Part shown: positions 36,120-44,748 of the stretch, piece by piece | Layout: the number at the start of each line of letters is the position of its first letter | How positions within the stretch are numbered: position 1 is the stretch's first letter | Assembly (NCBI RefSeq): GCF_900100625.1 | Contig: NZ_FMTY01000006.1 | Coordinates: 62,001-126,000, forward strand | DNA from: Flavobacterium saliperosum | GTDB taxonomy: Bacteria; Bacteroidota; Bacteroidia; Flavobacteriales; Flavobacteriaceae | DNA: 64,000 bases | Direction of reading: 5' to 3' | Notes under the pieces: generated by a model | What the model saw: only the letters and a program-made list of their open reading frames with translations | The model's database searches: none | Told to the model about the DNA's origin: nothing | Made by a program: the position numbers and the translations under genes

Positions 36120-37244
36120 ATGATTCCATTTAACAAGCCTTATCTAACAGGTAAGGAAACAGAATATATTACCGATGCTGTAGCATCTGGAAAGATTTCC
36201 GGAAACGGGAAATATACCCAAAAATGCCAGCTTTTTTTTGAGGAAAAATTCGGATTCAAGAAAGCGTTGCTCACCACATCATGTACTGATGCGCTGGAGA
36301 TGGCAGCTATCCTGATAAACATTAAGGAAGGTGATGAGGTAATCATACCTTCGTATACTTTTGTGTCGACCGCTAATGCTTTCGTTTTGCGCGGTGCAAA
36401 AATTGTCTTTGCCGACAGTATGCCCAACCATCCCAATATTGATGCTACAAAATTAGAAGGGTTAATCACATCAAAAACCAAAGCGATTGTGCCTGTGCAC
36501 TACGCAGGGGTTGCTTGTGATATGGATACCATTATGGAGTTGGCTCAAAAACACAATTTATTTGTGGTTGAAGACGCTGCTCAGGCCATTGACAGCTATT
36601 ACACCGGTAAAGATGGGATAAGAAAACCTTTGGGTGCCATAGGACATCTCGCTGCGTTTTCATTTCATGAAACCAAAAATATAATTGCGGGTGAAGGGGG
36701 AATGTTAACCATTAACGACGAACAATTTATTGAACGCGCCGAGATTATTTGGGAAAAAGGAACGAATCGTTCTGCTTTTTTTAGAGGAGAAGTGGATAAA
36801 TACGGCTGGGTGGATATTGGGAGTTCTTTTTTACCTTCAGAGATTATTGCCGGTTTTTTGTGGGCACAATTGGAAAATTTAACAAATATTCAAGCTGTAA
36901 GAAAGCAACATTGGGAGGTCTATCATGAAGAATTGAAAACTTGGTGTGAGAATAACGGAGTCGGGTTGCCGCAAGTGCCTGAATATGCTACCAATAACGG
37001 GCACATGTTTTATTTAGTTTGTCAAAACATGGAGCAGCGTACTGCATTAATAGAAAAATTAAGAAGTCAAAATATTCATCCGGTATTTCATTACATCAGT
37101 TTGCATTCCAGTCCCTATTATAAAGATAAACACGATGGAAGGGTGTTGGCCGAAACGGACCGTTTTACAGATTGTTTGGTTAGACTACCGTTGTTTTATG
37201 AATTGGATGTACAATTAGTAATAAAAAACATTAAAAATGTTTAA
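36120..37244 (+). CDS. dTDP-4-amino-4,6-dideoxy-sugar transaminase (WecE/ArnB type)
   Basis: This 374-residue PLP enzyme of the DegT/DnrJ/EryC1 family most resembles WecE/RffA, which aminates dTDP-4-keto-6-deoxyglucose to dTDP-4-amino-4,6-dideoxygalactose. Motifs are IPFNKPYLTGKETEYI, PVHYAGVACDMD, VVEDAAQAID and the Schiff-base lysine in FSFHETKNI (K186). The substrate can be supplied by rmlA and rmlB in the same locus. Its end overlaps the GT39 gene by 8 bases. The product stereochemistry (Fuc4N or Qui4N) is not certain. Confidence 0.88.
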   Translation: MIPFNKPYLTGKETEYITDAVASGKISGNGKYTQKCQLFFEEKFGFKKALLTTSCTDALEMAAILINIKEGDEVIIPSYTFVSTANAFVLRGAKIVFADSMPNHPNIDATKLEGLITSKTKAIVPVHYAGVACDMDTIMELAQKHNLFVVEDAAQAIDSYYTGKDGIRKPLGAIGHLAAFSFHETKNIIAGEGGMLTINDEQFIERAEIIWEKGTNRSAFFRGEVDKYGWVDIGSSFLPSEIIAGFLWAQLENLTNIQAVRKQHWEVYHEELKTWCENNGVGLPQVPEYATNNGHMFYLVCQNMEQRTALIEKLRSQNIHPVFHYISLHSSPYYKDKHDGRVLAETDRFTDCLVRLPLFYELDVQLVIKNIKNV

Positions 37245-39093
37245 TAAAATTATAACCTATATCAAAGAGAATAAGGCAATATGTATAATTCTTCTGGTTG
37301 CCGCCTTACTTCGATTTTATAAAATTAATTTTCAGAGTTTGTGGATGGATGAAATCTATACGATGAACATCACAAATCCGGATAATTCATTTTCGACGAT
37401 TATAACGGAGGTAAACAACAGAGAGGGTTTTCCGTATCTGTATTTCCTTTTTTTAAAAATTCTGCACACTTTTTTGGGTTACAGTCCCATAGTTGCCAGA
37501 GGTCTGTCGGCATTGTTTGGAGTACTGAGTGTTTTCGCCATATTTAAATTAGGCGAGAAACTGTATGATAAAAAAGCAGGTTTTTATGCGGCTTTGTTGC
37601 TGACTTTTAGCGAATATGCTATTTACATTTCTCAGGACGCCAGGCCTTATACGATTTATTTGTTCGGGGTTATAATGTCATATTATGGGATGGTAACTTT
37701 TTTAAAAGAGGTAAATAGAAAAAATGCAATACAATATGGTTTATTAGCTGGATTGCTTTTAAATTTTAATTTTTTTGCGTTAATTAATTTATTCGCACAG
37801 GCAATATTGGTGGTTTTCTACCTATTCTTTATTGATAAACAAAAACGCATTGAATTAATCAAAAACGGACTACTATCTTCAGGGATTGCAATAATTTTAT
37901 TTTTGCCCAACATTTACAAATTAAAAACACTGATGGCTTTTAAATCCTCATGGATACCAGCCCCTGGACCAGATAGTCTAACTATTATTCTAAAAGAATT
38001 TATTGGAAACTCTGAAATGACGTTATTTATGTTAACGCCAATTTTTATTTTCTTTCTATTGAATGTGTTTAATTCAAAAGAGACGAAATCAGTATCGGAT
38101 TTTCTAAATAATAAGAAAGTTTTCGCTTTTATTGTGCTTTTTTCATGGACATTAGTTTATGTTACGATTGTGTTTTTAAAGTCGTATTTAGATACTTCAC
38201 TATATATTGCAAGATATTTTACAAGTATCATACCTGTTATAATTCTTGTTTTAGGCATAGGCTTATCGATGATTAAAAATAAATTTATCAGAATTTCTTT
38301 TACGTTATCCTTGGTTATGTTTGTTTTTTTAAATCATACAATTGTAAGAAACTATTACAAATGGCCTAATAAAACTCAATTTAGGGAGGCGGCACAATTA
38401 ATTATTGATAATAACCCCAAAAACGAAACAGTATACACTGGATTAAAATATTGGTTTGATTATTATCTGAACAATAAAATGATAAGGACAAATGTTATTG
38501 AAAAACCAAATCTTGAAGCAGTAATATCCGAGATGATGGCTGACCCGACTAAAGTAAAACCATTTTGGTATACCGATGCTCATGGCAGACCGTTTGCCTT
38601 AACTGAAGCTGCTCAGCTGTTTGTAAACAATACTTTTTATATCGATAATAACTTTGATGGATTTGACGCTTGGACCAGGCATTTTACTCTATTGAAAGAT
38701 GTTCCTAGAAGCATTGATATTTCTAAATTCATTCCTTTGCAAACATATAACGGAGATGGATTTGCATATAATATAGAAGCTTTTGAAAACACAAACGGAA
38801 TAGTGAAAATTTCTGGATGGGCTTATTTTGATGGGCAAAGTGCTTCAGAATCTGTATTGGATGTCGTTTTACTGAAAGATGGAAAAGCAACACGAATGCT
38901 TACTCAAAAAGTTAATCGTCCAGACGTAACATCCTATTTTAAAAGTAGTTTTGATTTGGCTAATTCAGGTTTTTCTTCAATGTTAAATCTGTCAGACCTT
39001 AATAAGGGAGAATATAAAATTGGTATTTATTTAGTAAATAAAAAAACTGGAAAAACAGGCTTAAATATTACAGATAAAATAGTCGTGAAATAA
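37237..39093 (+). CDS. GT39-family membrane glycosyltransferase (ArnT-like) with C-terminal soluble domain
   Basis: The 618-residue protein has about ten to twelve membrane helices. The first periplasmic loop carries SLWMDEIYTM, matching the acidic DE site of lipid-phosphate-sugar transferases (PMT, ArnT). A second conserved loop reads YISQDARPYTIYLFG. From about residue 400 the chain becomes soluble and beta-rich (VKISGWAYFDGQSAS, NKGEYKIGIYLVNK). It would move a polyprenyl-phosphate-bound sugar to a periplasmic acceptor. It is the last gene of a six-gene overlapping run; a new promoter follows. Confidence 0.85.
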   Translation: MFNKIITYIKENKAICIILLVAALLRFYKINFQSLWMDEIYTMNITNPDNSFSTIITEVNNREGFPYLYFLFLKILHTFLGYSPIVARGLSALFGVLSVFAIFKLGEKLYDKKAGFYAALLLTFSEYAIYISQDARPYTIYLFGVIMSYYGMVTFLKEVNRKNAIQYGLLAGLLLNFNFFALINLFAQAILVVFYLFFIDKQKRIELIKNGLLSSGIAIILFLPNIYKLKTLMAFKSSWIPAPGPDSLTIILKEFIGNSEMTLFMLTPIFIFFLLNVFNSKETKSVSDFLNNKKVFAFIVLFSWTLVYVTIVFLKSYLDTSLYIARYFTSIIPVIILVLGIGLSMIKNKFIRISFTLSLVMFVFLNHTIVRNYYKWPNKTQFREAAQLIIDNNPKNETVYTGLKYWFDYYLNNKMIRTNVIEKPNLEAVISEMMADPTKVKPFWYTDAHGRPFALTEAAQLFVNNTFYIDNNFDGFDAWTRHFTLLKDVPRSIDISKFIPLQTYNGDGFAYNIEAFENTNGIVKISGWAYFDGQSASESVLDVVLLKDGKATRMLTQKVNRPDVTSYFKSSFDLANSGFSSMLNLSDLNKGEYKIGIYLVNKKTGKTGLNITDKIVVK

Positions 39094-39118
39094 AATTAGT
39101 CTGAAATAAAAAAAAGTA

Positions 39119-39126
39119 TAAATTTG
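39119..39126 (+). promoter_or_regulatory. promoter -7 element TAAATTTG
   Basis: Exact TAnnTTTG match 16 bases before the first lipoprotein gene, in the 49-base gap after the GT39 gene. A well-placed -33 TTG is not evident. Confidence 0.45.
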
Positions 39127-39142
39127 CAGAAAAACATTTAAA

Positions 39143-39706
39143 ATGAAAATCAAATCGTTTATAGTAATTTGTACTCTAGTAATTTTTGCATCATGTAAAA
39201 AAGAAGCTCAAGCTACAGGAGAAAAAACTGAAACACAAGCTGTCTCGACGGAACAAGAAGTTGATAAAAATTTATTAAAAGTATCTTTTGATTTGGTTGT
39301 GAAAAAAGATGACAATATGCATCTTTATTATACAGAGGATGGTACGATTAATTTTGATGAAAAAAAATCACTTTGGGTACCTGTAAAGGGTAGTGAAGGG
39401 GTACAAGAAGTTACCTTTAAATTACCAGAGAATGTTCTGCCTACACATTTAAGAGTTGATTTTGGTTTTGGAAAAAATGAAGCCCAGTCAGATGTAGAGC
39501 TAAAAACTTTTCGTTTGAAATATTTAGACAAAATGTTTGAAGCAAAAGACACTATGATATTTAATTATTTTTATCCAAATAAAGAAAATACAATTGTTCC
39601 TGCAAAAACAGCCATTCTTCAGAGAAAAGCAAAAGATCAGCCAGGAGGTCCAATTTTATATCCACATGCTCCATTAACAGAAGAGTTGAAAAAAATCATC
39701 CAATAA
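39143..39706 (+). CDS. lipoprotein of unknown function, copy A
   Basis: A 187-residue lipoprotein: the signal peptide ends in the lipobox VIFASC (C18), followed by a Glu/Thr-rich linker (about 19-45). The domain that follows has FDLVVKKDDNMHLYYTEDG, INFDEKKSLWVPVKG, LPTHLRVDFGFG and LKTFRLKYLDKMFEA; I do not recognise it. The next gene encodes a paralogue with the same landmarks. A strong terminator directly follows. Its place beside the GT39 enzyme and the flippase suggests a cell-surface role, which is inference. Confidence 0.75.
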   Translation: MKIKSFIVICTLVIFASCKKEAQATGEKTETQAVSTEQEVDKNLLKVSFDLVVKKDDNMHLYYTEDGTINFDEKKSLWVPVKGSEGVQEVTFKLPENVLPTHLRVDFGFGKNEAQSDVELKTFRLKYLDKMFEAKDTMIFNYFYPNKENTIVPAKTAILQRKAKDQPGGPILYPHAPLTEELKKIIQ

Positions 39707-39720
39707 ACATTGTGAATTTT

Positions 39721-39750
39721 AAAAAGTGAACTTATGTTCACTTTTTTTTT
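39721..39750 (+). terminator. rho-independent terminator
   Basis: AAAAAGTGAAC and GTTCACTTTTT form a perfect 11-bp stem around the loop TTAT, and the T-run continues to 39750. It ends lipoprotein A. Confidence 0.85.
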
Positions 39751-39795
39751 AAAAATTAATTAAAGTATATTGGTTGTTAATGAAATATAAATCGG

Positions 39796-40299
39796 ATGAG
39801 ATTATTTTTTCTTTTTTTTCTTTTCTCGTTAATATCCTGTGAGGATTCAAATAAAAATTCCAATTTTGTTTTGAATGTGGATCTTGTTGTCAAAAATGAT
39901 GATTCTTTGCATATTTATTACAAAAAAGGAGGTACAATCAATTTTAATGAAAATGAATCTTTTTGGGTAAGGGTGAAAGGACAAAATAAAAATCAGAAGG
40001 TAGCCATTGAATTTCCCAAGGATATTGTGCCAAATCAGGTACGCATTGATTTTAGCAGAAACTTAGAACAACGCGAAATAATTTTCAATAAGTTTGAATT
40101 TGCTTATCGAGGAAATTCTTTTGTCGCTAAAGGCAAAGACATTTATAAATATTTCAGGGTAGACGATTCTAATACATTGTTGAATAAAGAATTCGGTTCA
40201 TTAACCCGAAAAGACACCACTACAACGGTTGGTCCATCCTTATACCCTAACGGATACTATTTAGCAGTTAAATTGGATGAATTAAAATTCAAAAAATAA
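39796..40299 (+). CDS. lipoprotein of unknown function, copy B
   Basis: A 167-residue paralogue of lipoprotein A. The signal peptide ends in FSLISC (C15). The shared core includes LNVDLVVKNDDSLHIYYKKG, INFNENESFWVRVKG, VPNQVRIDFSRN and KFEFAYRGNSFVAKG. The linker is shorter than in copy A. It lies 19 bases before the flippase gene and could be read with it. No known domain is recognised. Confidence 0.75.
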   Translation: MRLFFLFFLFSLISCEDSNKNSNFVLNVDLVVKNDDSLHIYYKKGGTINFNENESFWVRVKGQNKNQKVAIEFPKDIVPNQVRIDFSRNLEQREIIFNKFEFAYRGNSFVAKGKDIYKYFRVDDSNTLLNKEFGSLTRKDTTTTVGPSLYPNGYYLAVKLDELKFKK

Positions 40300-40318
40300 A
40301 AGATTTCAGTCCCATTAA

Positions 40319-41584
40319 ATGTTTCATAAACTAAAATCAATATTTTCAAATCTTCAATTTCAAAAGCTATTCGTATATGGCTTCGGACAACTGTTCAATT
40401 TAGTTACGCCGCTTTTAATAGTGCCTTATATAGTTGGTATTTGTGGCGAAGAAAATTTCGGTAAAGTAGCTGTGGGAATGGCGCTATCATTTTTTCTGAT
40501 TGTTTTTATTGATTACGGATCTGATTTGGTTGGAGTGAGAGAAATTTCCATAAACAGAAATAATAATGAGGCATTGCAAAAAATCGTAATGATCAGTTAC
40601 ATGTCAAGATTTCTTATCCTGCTTTTTATACTTCTGTTTTCCGTTGGATTGTTTTTGACCATTCCTTATTTCAAAGCCGAGAAAACATTGTTTCTTTTTG
40701 GATTACCCATTTTAATAGGCCAGTTTTTAAACCCGACCTGGTTTCTTCAGGGCGTTGAAAATGTCAGGTGGATTACATTTTCCAATATTATTTCAAAGAT
40801 AATTTACCTTTTGGGTGTTTTTCTGATGGTTAAATCAGCATCTGACTATATTTATGTTAATTTTTTATGGGGACTGGGAATGATTCTGGCCAACACATTA
40901 ATGTTAATCCTCATTTTTAAAAAACATTCCTTTTCATTCTATAGTGTGACAACTGTAGAGATTACCAAGTTTCTTAAAAATGATTTTTCCATGTTTTCTT
41001 CTCAAATCTTCGTCGCCCTTCAATTAAATACACCGGTAATGGTTTTGAGTTTTTTCGGAAACAACCTAATGGCAGGTCAGTATAAAATTGTGGAACAGAT
41101 AATCGTAATTTTTAAAACGTATATTTTCCTGTTTTTTAATTATGTTTTTCCTAAGGTGTGCTACCTGCTGGAAAGAAACCCAACAAAAGGTATCCGAAAC
41201 TGGCAATTGTATAATGGATTTAATTTCGTTTTTGTGCTCTTTGGAATGCTTTTATTTTATTTTTTTTCTTATGATGTGGTTTCCTATTTTAATCCTACGA
41301 ACCGCTATGTTTTAAGTAGTCTTTTAAATGTGGCCATTTTAATACCAATTCTTTTAGCAGTTTCCATCCCCTTAAAGCAGCTTGTTTTGGGCTGGAATTA
41401 CAAGAGGTTTTATGTCAGAATTACATCGGTTATGGTAATTTTAAACCTTTTAGCCATAATAATAATCTTACCCTACTATAAAGTTTACGGAGTTTTTTAT
41501 AGTTTAATAGCATCAGAAGTTTTAATGATTTTATTTTACTTAATTTGTATTAGGAAAAAACTCTTCTTTAAAGAGAATGCTTAA
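40319..41584 (+). CDS. oligosaccharide flippase (Wzx-like)
   Basis: The 421-residue protein is almost entirely membrane helices (about twelve) and begins in the Wzx/RfbX style (VYGFGQLFNLVTPLLIVPYI, VGICGEENFGKVAVG). It would move undecaprenyl-diphosphate-linked oligosaccharide units to the periplasmic side. Sequence conservation in the family is low, but topology, length and context agree. Its stop lies 8 bases inside the acyltransferase gene. Confidence 0.85.
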   Translation: MFHKLKSIFSNLQFQKLFVYGFGQLFNLVTPLLIVPYIVGICGEENFGKVAVGMALSFFLIVFIDYGSDLVGVREISINRNNNEALQKIVMISYMSRFLILLFILLFSVGLFLTIPYFKAEKTLFLFGLPILIGQFLNPTWFLQGVENVRWITFSNIISKIIYLLGVFLMVKSASDYIYVNFLWGLGMILANTLMLILIFKKHSFSFYSVTTVEITKFLKNDFSMFSSQIFVALQLNTPVMVLSFFGNNLMAGQYKIVEQIIVIFKTYIFLFFNYVFPKVCYLLERNPTKGIRNWQLYNGFNFVFVLFGMLLFYFFSYDVVSYFNPTNRYVLSSLLNVAILIPILLAVSIPLKQLVLGWNYKRFYVRITSVMVILNLLAIIIILPYYKVYGVFYSLIASEVLMILFYLICIRKKLFFKENA

Positions 41585-42266
41585 TCACATGTTAAAAAAA
41601 ATATTTCAGAAACTTCTCAAAAATGCGGGAAAGAACTATCAAATGGATTCCAGGATTCCGGATGCTTTAATCTTATACACATTATACAAAAGAGGCATGA
41701 TGTTGCTGAGGGGGATTATTAAGCTTCGAAAAAAAGTCTTTTTAGGACCCAACGTGTCTATTGCCAACAAAAGAAACTTCCACTTCGGTACAAACGTAAC
41801 AATCGAGAAAAACACTCGTTTGGATGGTTATGCTTCCCAAAGGATTATGCTTGGAGACAATTGTAAAATCGGAGCTTTTTCCTGTTTAACCAGTACTAGC
41901 CATTTCTCAAAATACGGAAAAGGACTTGTAATGGGAAACAATTCGGCTATTGGTGATTATACTCATTTTGGTGCTTCAGGCGGTATTGATATCGGTAACG
42001 ATGTGATTATGGGTTCCTATATTAGTTTCCACTCTGAGAATCATGTTTTTTCGGACACCTCTAAATTAATTCGCGAACAAGGGGTTACTTCTAAAGGAAT
42101 TAAAATAGGGAACAACGTTTGGGTTGGAGTCAAAGTAACTTTTTTGGATGGTTCGCAAGTTGGGAATAACTCAGTAGTAGCCGCAGGAGCAGTGGTAAAT
42201 GGCGTTTTCCCAAATAATGTTGTTATTGGTGGAGTGCCGGCTAAAATAATCAAAACAATAGAGTAA
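41577..42266 (+). CDS. hexapeptide-repeat acyltransferase
   Basis: The 229-residue protein has a left-handed beta-helix of hexapeptide repeats (about 60-220; IGDYTHFGASGGIDIGNDVI, IKIGNNVWVGVKVTFLDG, VVAAGAVVNGVFPNNVVIGG), typical of O-acetyl- or succinyltransferases that modify polysaccharide sugars. The N-terminal 40 residues are basic and helical. Donor and acceptor are unknown. It overlaps the flippase by 8 bases and the next gene by one base (TAATG). Confidence 0.87.
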   Translation: MLNHMLKKIFQKLLKNAGKNYQMDSRIPDALILYTLYKRGMMLLRGIIKLRKKVFLGPNVSIANKRNFHFGTNVTIEKNTRLDGYASQRIMLGDNCKIGAFSCLTSTSHFSKYGKGLVMGNNSAIGDYTHFGASGGIDIGNDVIMGSYISFHSENHVFSDTSKLIREQGVTSKGIKIGNNVWVGVKVTFLDGSQVGNNSVVAAGAVVNGVFPNNVVIGGVPAKIIKTIE

Positions 42267-43501
42267 TGACTTTAAAAATATCCAAACAATATTTACGACA
42301 GTTGTTTTTTTCCGTATGTGTGATTATACCTTTTTTTAATAATTACGAAATTTCTTTTGTCTTTTGGGTGATTGCATTGCTCTTTACAATAAAAAAAAGA
42401 TACTCTTCTTTATTTTTAAGCTACCTGTCACATTTTATTTTAATTCTTTTACTGGCTTTGTTGGTTGGGTCGTTTTACGAATACAACCAATACTTTGTCA
42501 TTCGCGACATAACATACATGCTCAAACCGATATTGGGACTGGTTATAGGGTATCAGTTTTTTTCGGAAGACACCAAAGACCATTTTAAATTTCTGTTATA
42601 TGCCGGAATTGCCATGGCATTAATACATTTGGTTTTGGTGCTTTATGGAATTGGGATAATGGGGGCAAGAAGTGTTAGCGACATACGGTTGTATGGCGGA
42701 TATTTTAATGATTATGAAATTTACACCCTTGCCTTATTACTGTTCTACAAAAAGTTTGAAATCGACATTACCAGAAAACAATATGTTTATTTCTTGATTA
42801 TTCTTGCCGTTTCCAGTTTTTTCTATCTGGCCCGCACAAATTTTATTCAGATTGTCATTCTTTTTCTGGCGTTAAAAGGTTTTTTACATCTTAATAAGAG
42901 GTCGTTAACCATTTTTTCAGTTTTGTTTTTGTTGGCCGTAGTGGGATATACAAGTATCTATTATTATAATCCGAAGCGTAACGGAGGTGCAGTGGATGAG
43001 TTTTTATATAAGGTAAAACTGATTCCTTTGGAAGCATTTTCTACCAAAATTAACCGGGAAGATTGGAAGGATTTTCACGACCACTATCGCTCTTATGAAA
43101 ATGTGCGAACTGTGGAACAGCTTTTAAGTAACGAAACCTATATTTTTGGTGAAGGAATCGGTTCTCAGGTCGATTTAAAACAGAAAGTCTTTCTTGGTGA
43201 TATGGAATTACGCCACATATCGATCTTACATAATGGTTATATGACGGTATTTTTGAAATCCGGTATCCCTGGATTACTATTGTTGATAATGTCCATATTT
43301 TTCTTCTTTAAAAAATTTGGCACCATAAATGAAATGGATAACAACATAAATTTGCTTTTTGTGGGTACAGGGTTGTTTCTGATTGTCTCTTATTGGGTGT
43401 TTCTAGGATTGTATAATCTGTTAGATTCTAAATCGATTTTTATAGGGTATCTTTTTGCATATAAAAACAGTTTACGATTAAAACACAACGTTATTCGATG
43501 A
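42266..43501 (+). CDS. O-antigen polymerase/ligase-like membrane protein (Wzy-like)
   Basis: The 411-residue protein has about ten to eleven membrane helices and one large periplasmic loop in the second half (about 240-320, with INREDWKDFHDHYRSYENVR and IFGEGIGSQVDL). This is the topology of Wzy polymerases and WaaL ligases. Primary sequence is poorly conserved in the family, so polymerase or ligase cannot be told. The start overlaps the acyltransferase by one base and the stop overlaps the next GT4 gene (ATGA). Confidence 0.75.
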   Translation: MTLKISKQYLRQLFFSVCVIIPFFNNYEISFVFWVIALLFTIKKRYSSLFLSYLSHFILILLLALLVGSFYEYNQYFVIRDITYMLKPILGLVIGYQFFSEDTKDHFKFLLYAGIAMALIHLVLVLYGIGIMGARSVSDIRLYGGYFNDYEIYTLALLLFYKKFEIDITRKQYVYFLIILAVSSFFYLARTNFIQIVILFLALKGFLHLNKRSLTIFSVLFLLAVVGYTSIYYYNPKRNGGAVDEFLYKVKLIPLEAFSTKINREDWKDFHDHYRSYENVRTVEQLLSNETYIFGEGIGSQVDLKQKVFLGDMELRHISILHNGYMTVFLKSGIPGLLLLIMSIFFFFKKFGTINEMDNNINLLFVGTGLFLIVSYWVFLGLYNLLDSKSIFIGYLFAYKNSLRLKHNVIR

Positions 43502-44682
43502 GAAATATACTGTTTGTACACCAATCGGCAGAAATGTACGGATCTGATAAAACATTATTAGTTCTTGTTACGGAGTTTAAGAAAAAAACAATAAATCCGA
43601 TTGTGGTTTTACCTAATGATGGCCCGCTCAAAGATGCTTTAGAAAAGGAAAATATTACCGTTATTATTGCTCCGGTTTTTAAGGTTTCCAGAAAAATGTT
43701 CGGAGTGCGAAACTTGATTTCTTTACCCAAACAAATATCACAAGCCATCAAAATTTTGGATCAAATCAATAAAAAAGACAAAATCGATTTGGTTTATTCC
43801 AATACATTAGCGGTTTTAATCGGACTTATTTATGCCCAAAAAAGAAAGATTAAACATATTTGGCATGTTCACGAAATTATTGAATCACCCAAATTAGTTG
43901 TAAAATTCTTCAAAAATGCTTTGCTTTCAAAAGCAAATAACACGATTATTTATAATTCTGAAGCAACAAAATGTTTTTGGAATAAAGACAACGAAATTCT
44001 TAATCAAAAAGCGGTAGTTGTTTTAAATGGTCTTTCTAAATCGGAAATAGAACTTCCAGAATTGGAAAGAGCAGAGATTAAAGAAACGTTACTTGGTGCA
44101 AAAAATAAAGAAACGATGATAGCCTTGGTAGGTAGGATAAGCAGATGGAAAGGGCAAAAATTGTTATTGGATGCTTTTCATAATTTGTCGAAAACACATC
44201 AAAATATACGACTTCTTTTCGTAGGTTCTCCACCGCCCAATCAGGAAGTTTTTCTCGAAACATTGATTCAACAGGTGGCTGATTATGATTTGATAGAAAA
44301 GGTAACAATCTTGCCCTTTCAGGATGACATCGCAAAAATTTGGGAAGTGATTGACATCGCCGTAGTACCTTCAACCGAACCGGAACCTTTCGGTTTAGTA
44401 GCCTTAGAAGCAATGTTAGCATCTAAACCAGTTATCGGAGCAAATCACGGAGGATTAAAGGAGATAATCATTGACAACGAGACCGGATTTCTAGTTGAAC
44501 CTAACAATGTTGAAGCATTAGTTCACTCTCTGGAAAAGCTAATCACAGATAAAACCACGAGGGAAACAATGGGGCAGAAAGCCTATCAAAGAGCCATAGC
44601 CGTATTTTCACTCGAAAACTATGTTTCACAGATAGAACAAATCTGTCTGAAACAAATTGCAGACCATCCTAACCCGAAATAA
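43498..44682 (+). CDS. GT4-family glycosyltransferase
   Basis: The 394-residue GT-B enzyme has LFVHQSAEMYGSDKTLLVLV at the N-terminus, IALVGRISRWKGQKLLLDAF at the second domain, and the GT4 nucleotide-binding EPEPFGLVALEAMLASKPVI with its two glutamates. It transfers a sugar from a nucleotide donor to the lipid-linked glycan at the cytoplasmic face. The sugar is not readable from sequence. It ends 66 bases before the next gene, which has its own promoter. Confidence 0.88.
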   Translation: MRNILFVHQSAEMYGSDKTLLVLVTEFKKKTINPIVVLPNDGPLKDALEKENITVIIAPVFKVSRKMFGVRNLISLPKQISQAIKILDQINKKDKIDLVYSNTLAVLIGLIYAQKRKIKHIWHVHEIIESPKLVVKFFKNALLSKANNTIIYNSEATKCFWNKDNEILNQKAVVVLNGLSKSEIELPELERAEIKETLLGAKNKETMIALVGRISRWKGQKLLLDAFHNLSKTHQNIRLLFVGSPPPNQEVFLETLIQQVADYDLIEKVTILPFQDDIAKIWEVIDIAVVPSTEPEPFGLVALEAMLASKPVIGANHGGLKEIIIDNETGFLVEPNNVEALVHSLEKLITDKTTRETMGQKAYQRAIAVFSLENYVSQIEQICLKQIADHPNPK

Positions 44683-44690
44683 AGTCCGTT

Positions 44691-44724
44691 TTGACTGCTT
44701 TTTTGTTAAAAATGCCTATTTTTG
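44691..44724 (+). promoter_or_regulatory. promoter (-33 TTG, -7 TATTTTTG)
   Basis: TTG (44691-44693), a 23-base spacer and TATTTTTG (44717-44724) fit the Bacteroidota promoter. It lies 25 bases before the DUF1972 glycosyltransferase and probably drives the genes through the WcaJ-like transferase. Confidence 0.55.
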
Positions 44725-44748
44725 AACACTCATTAAGGAAGTGTTTTC

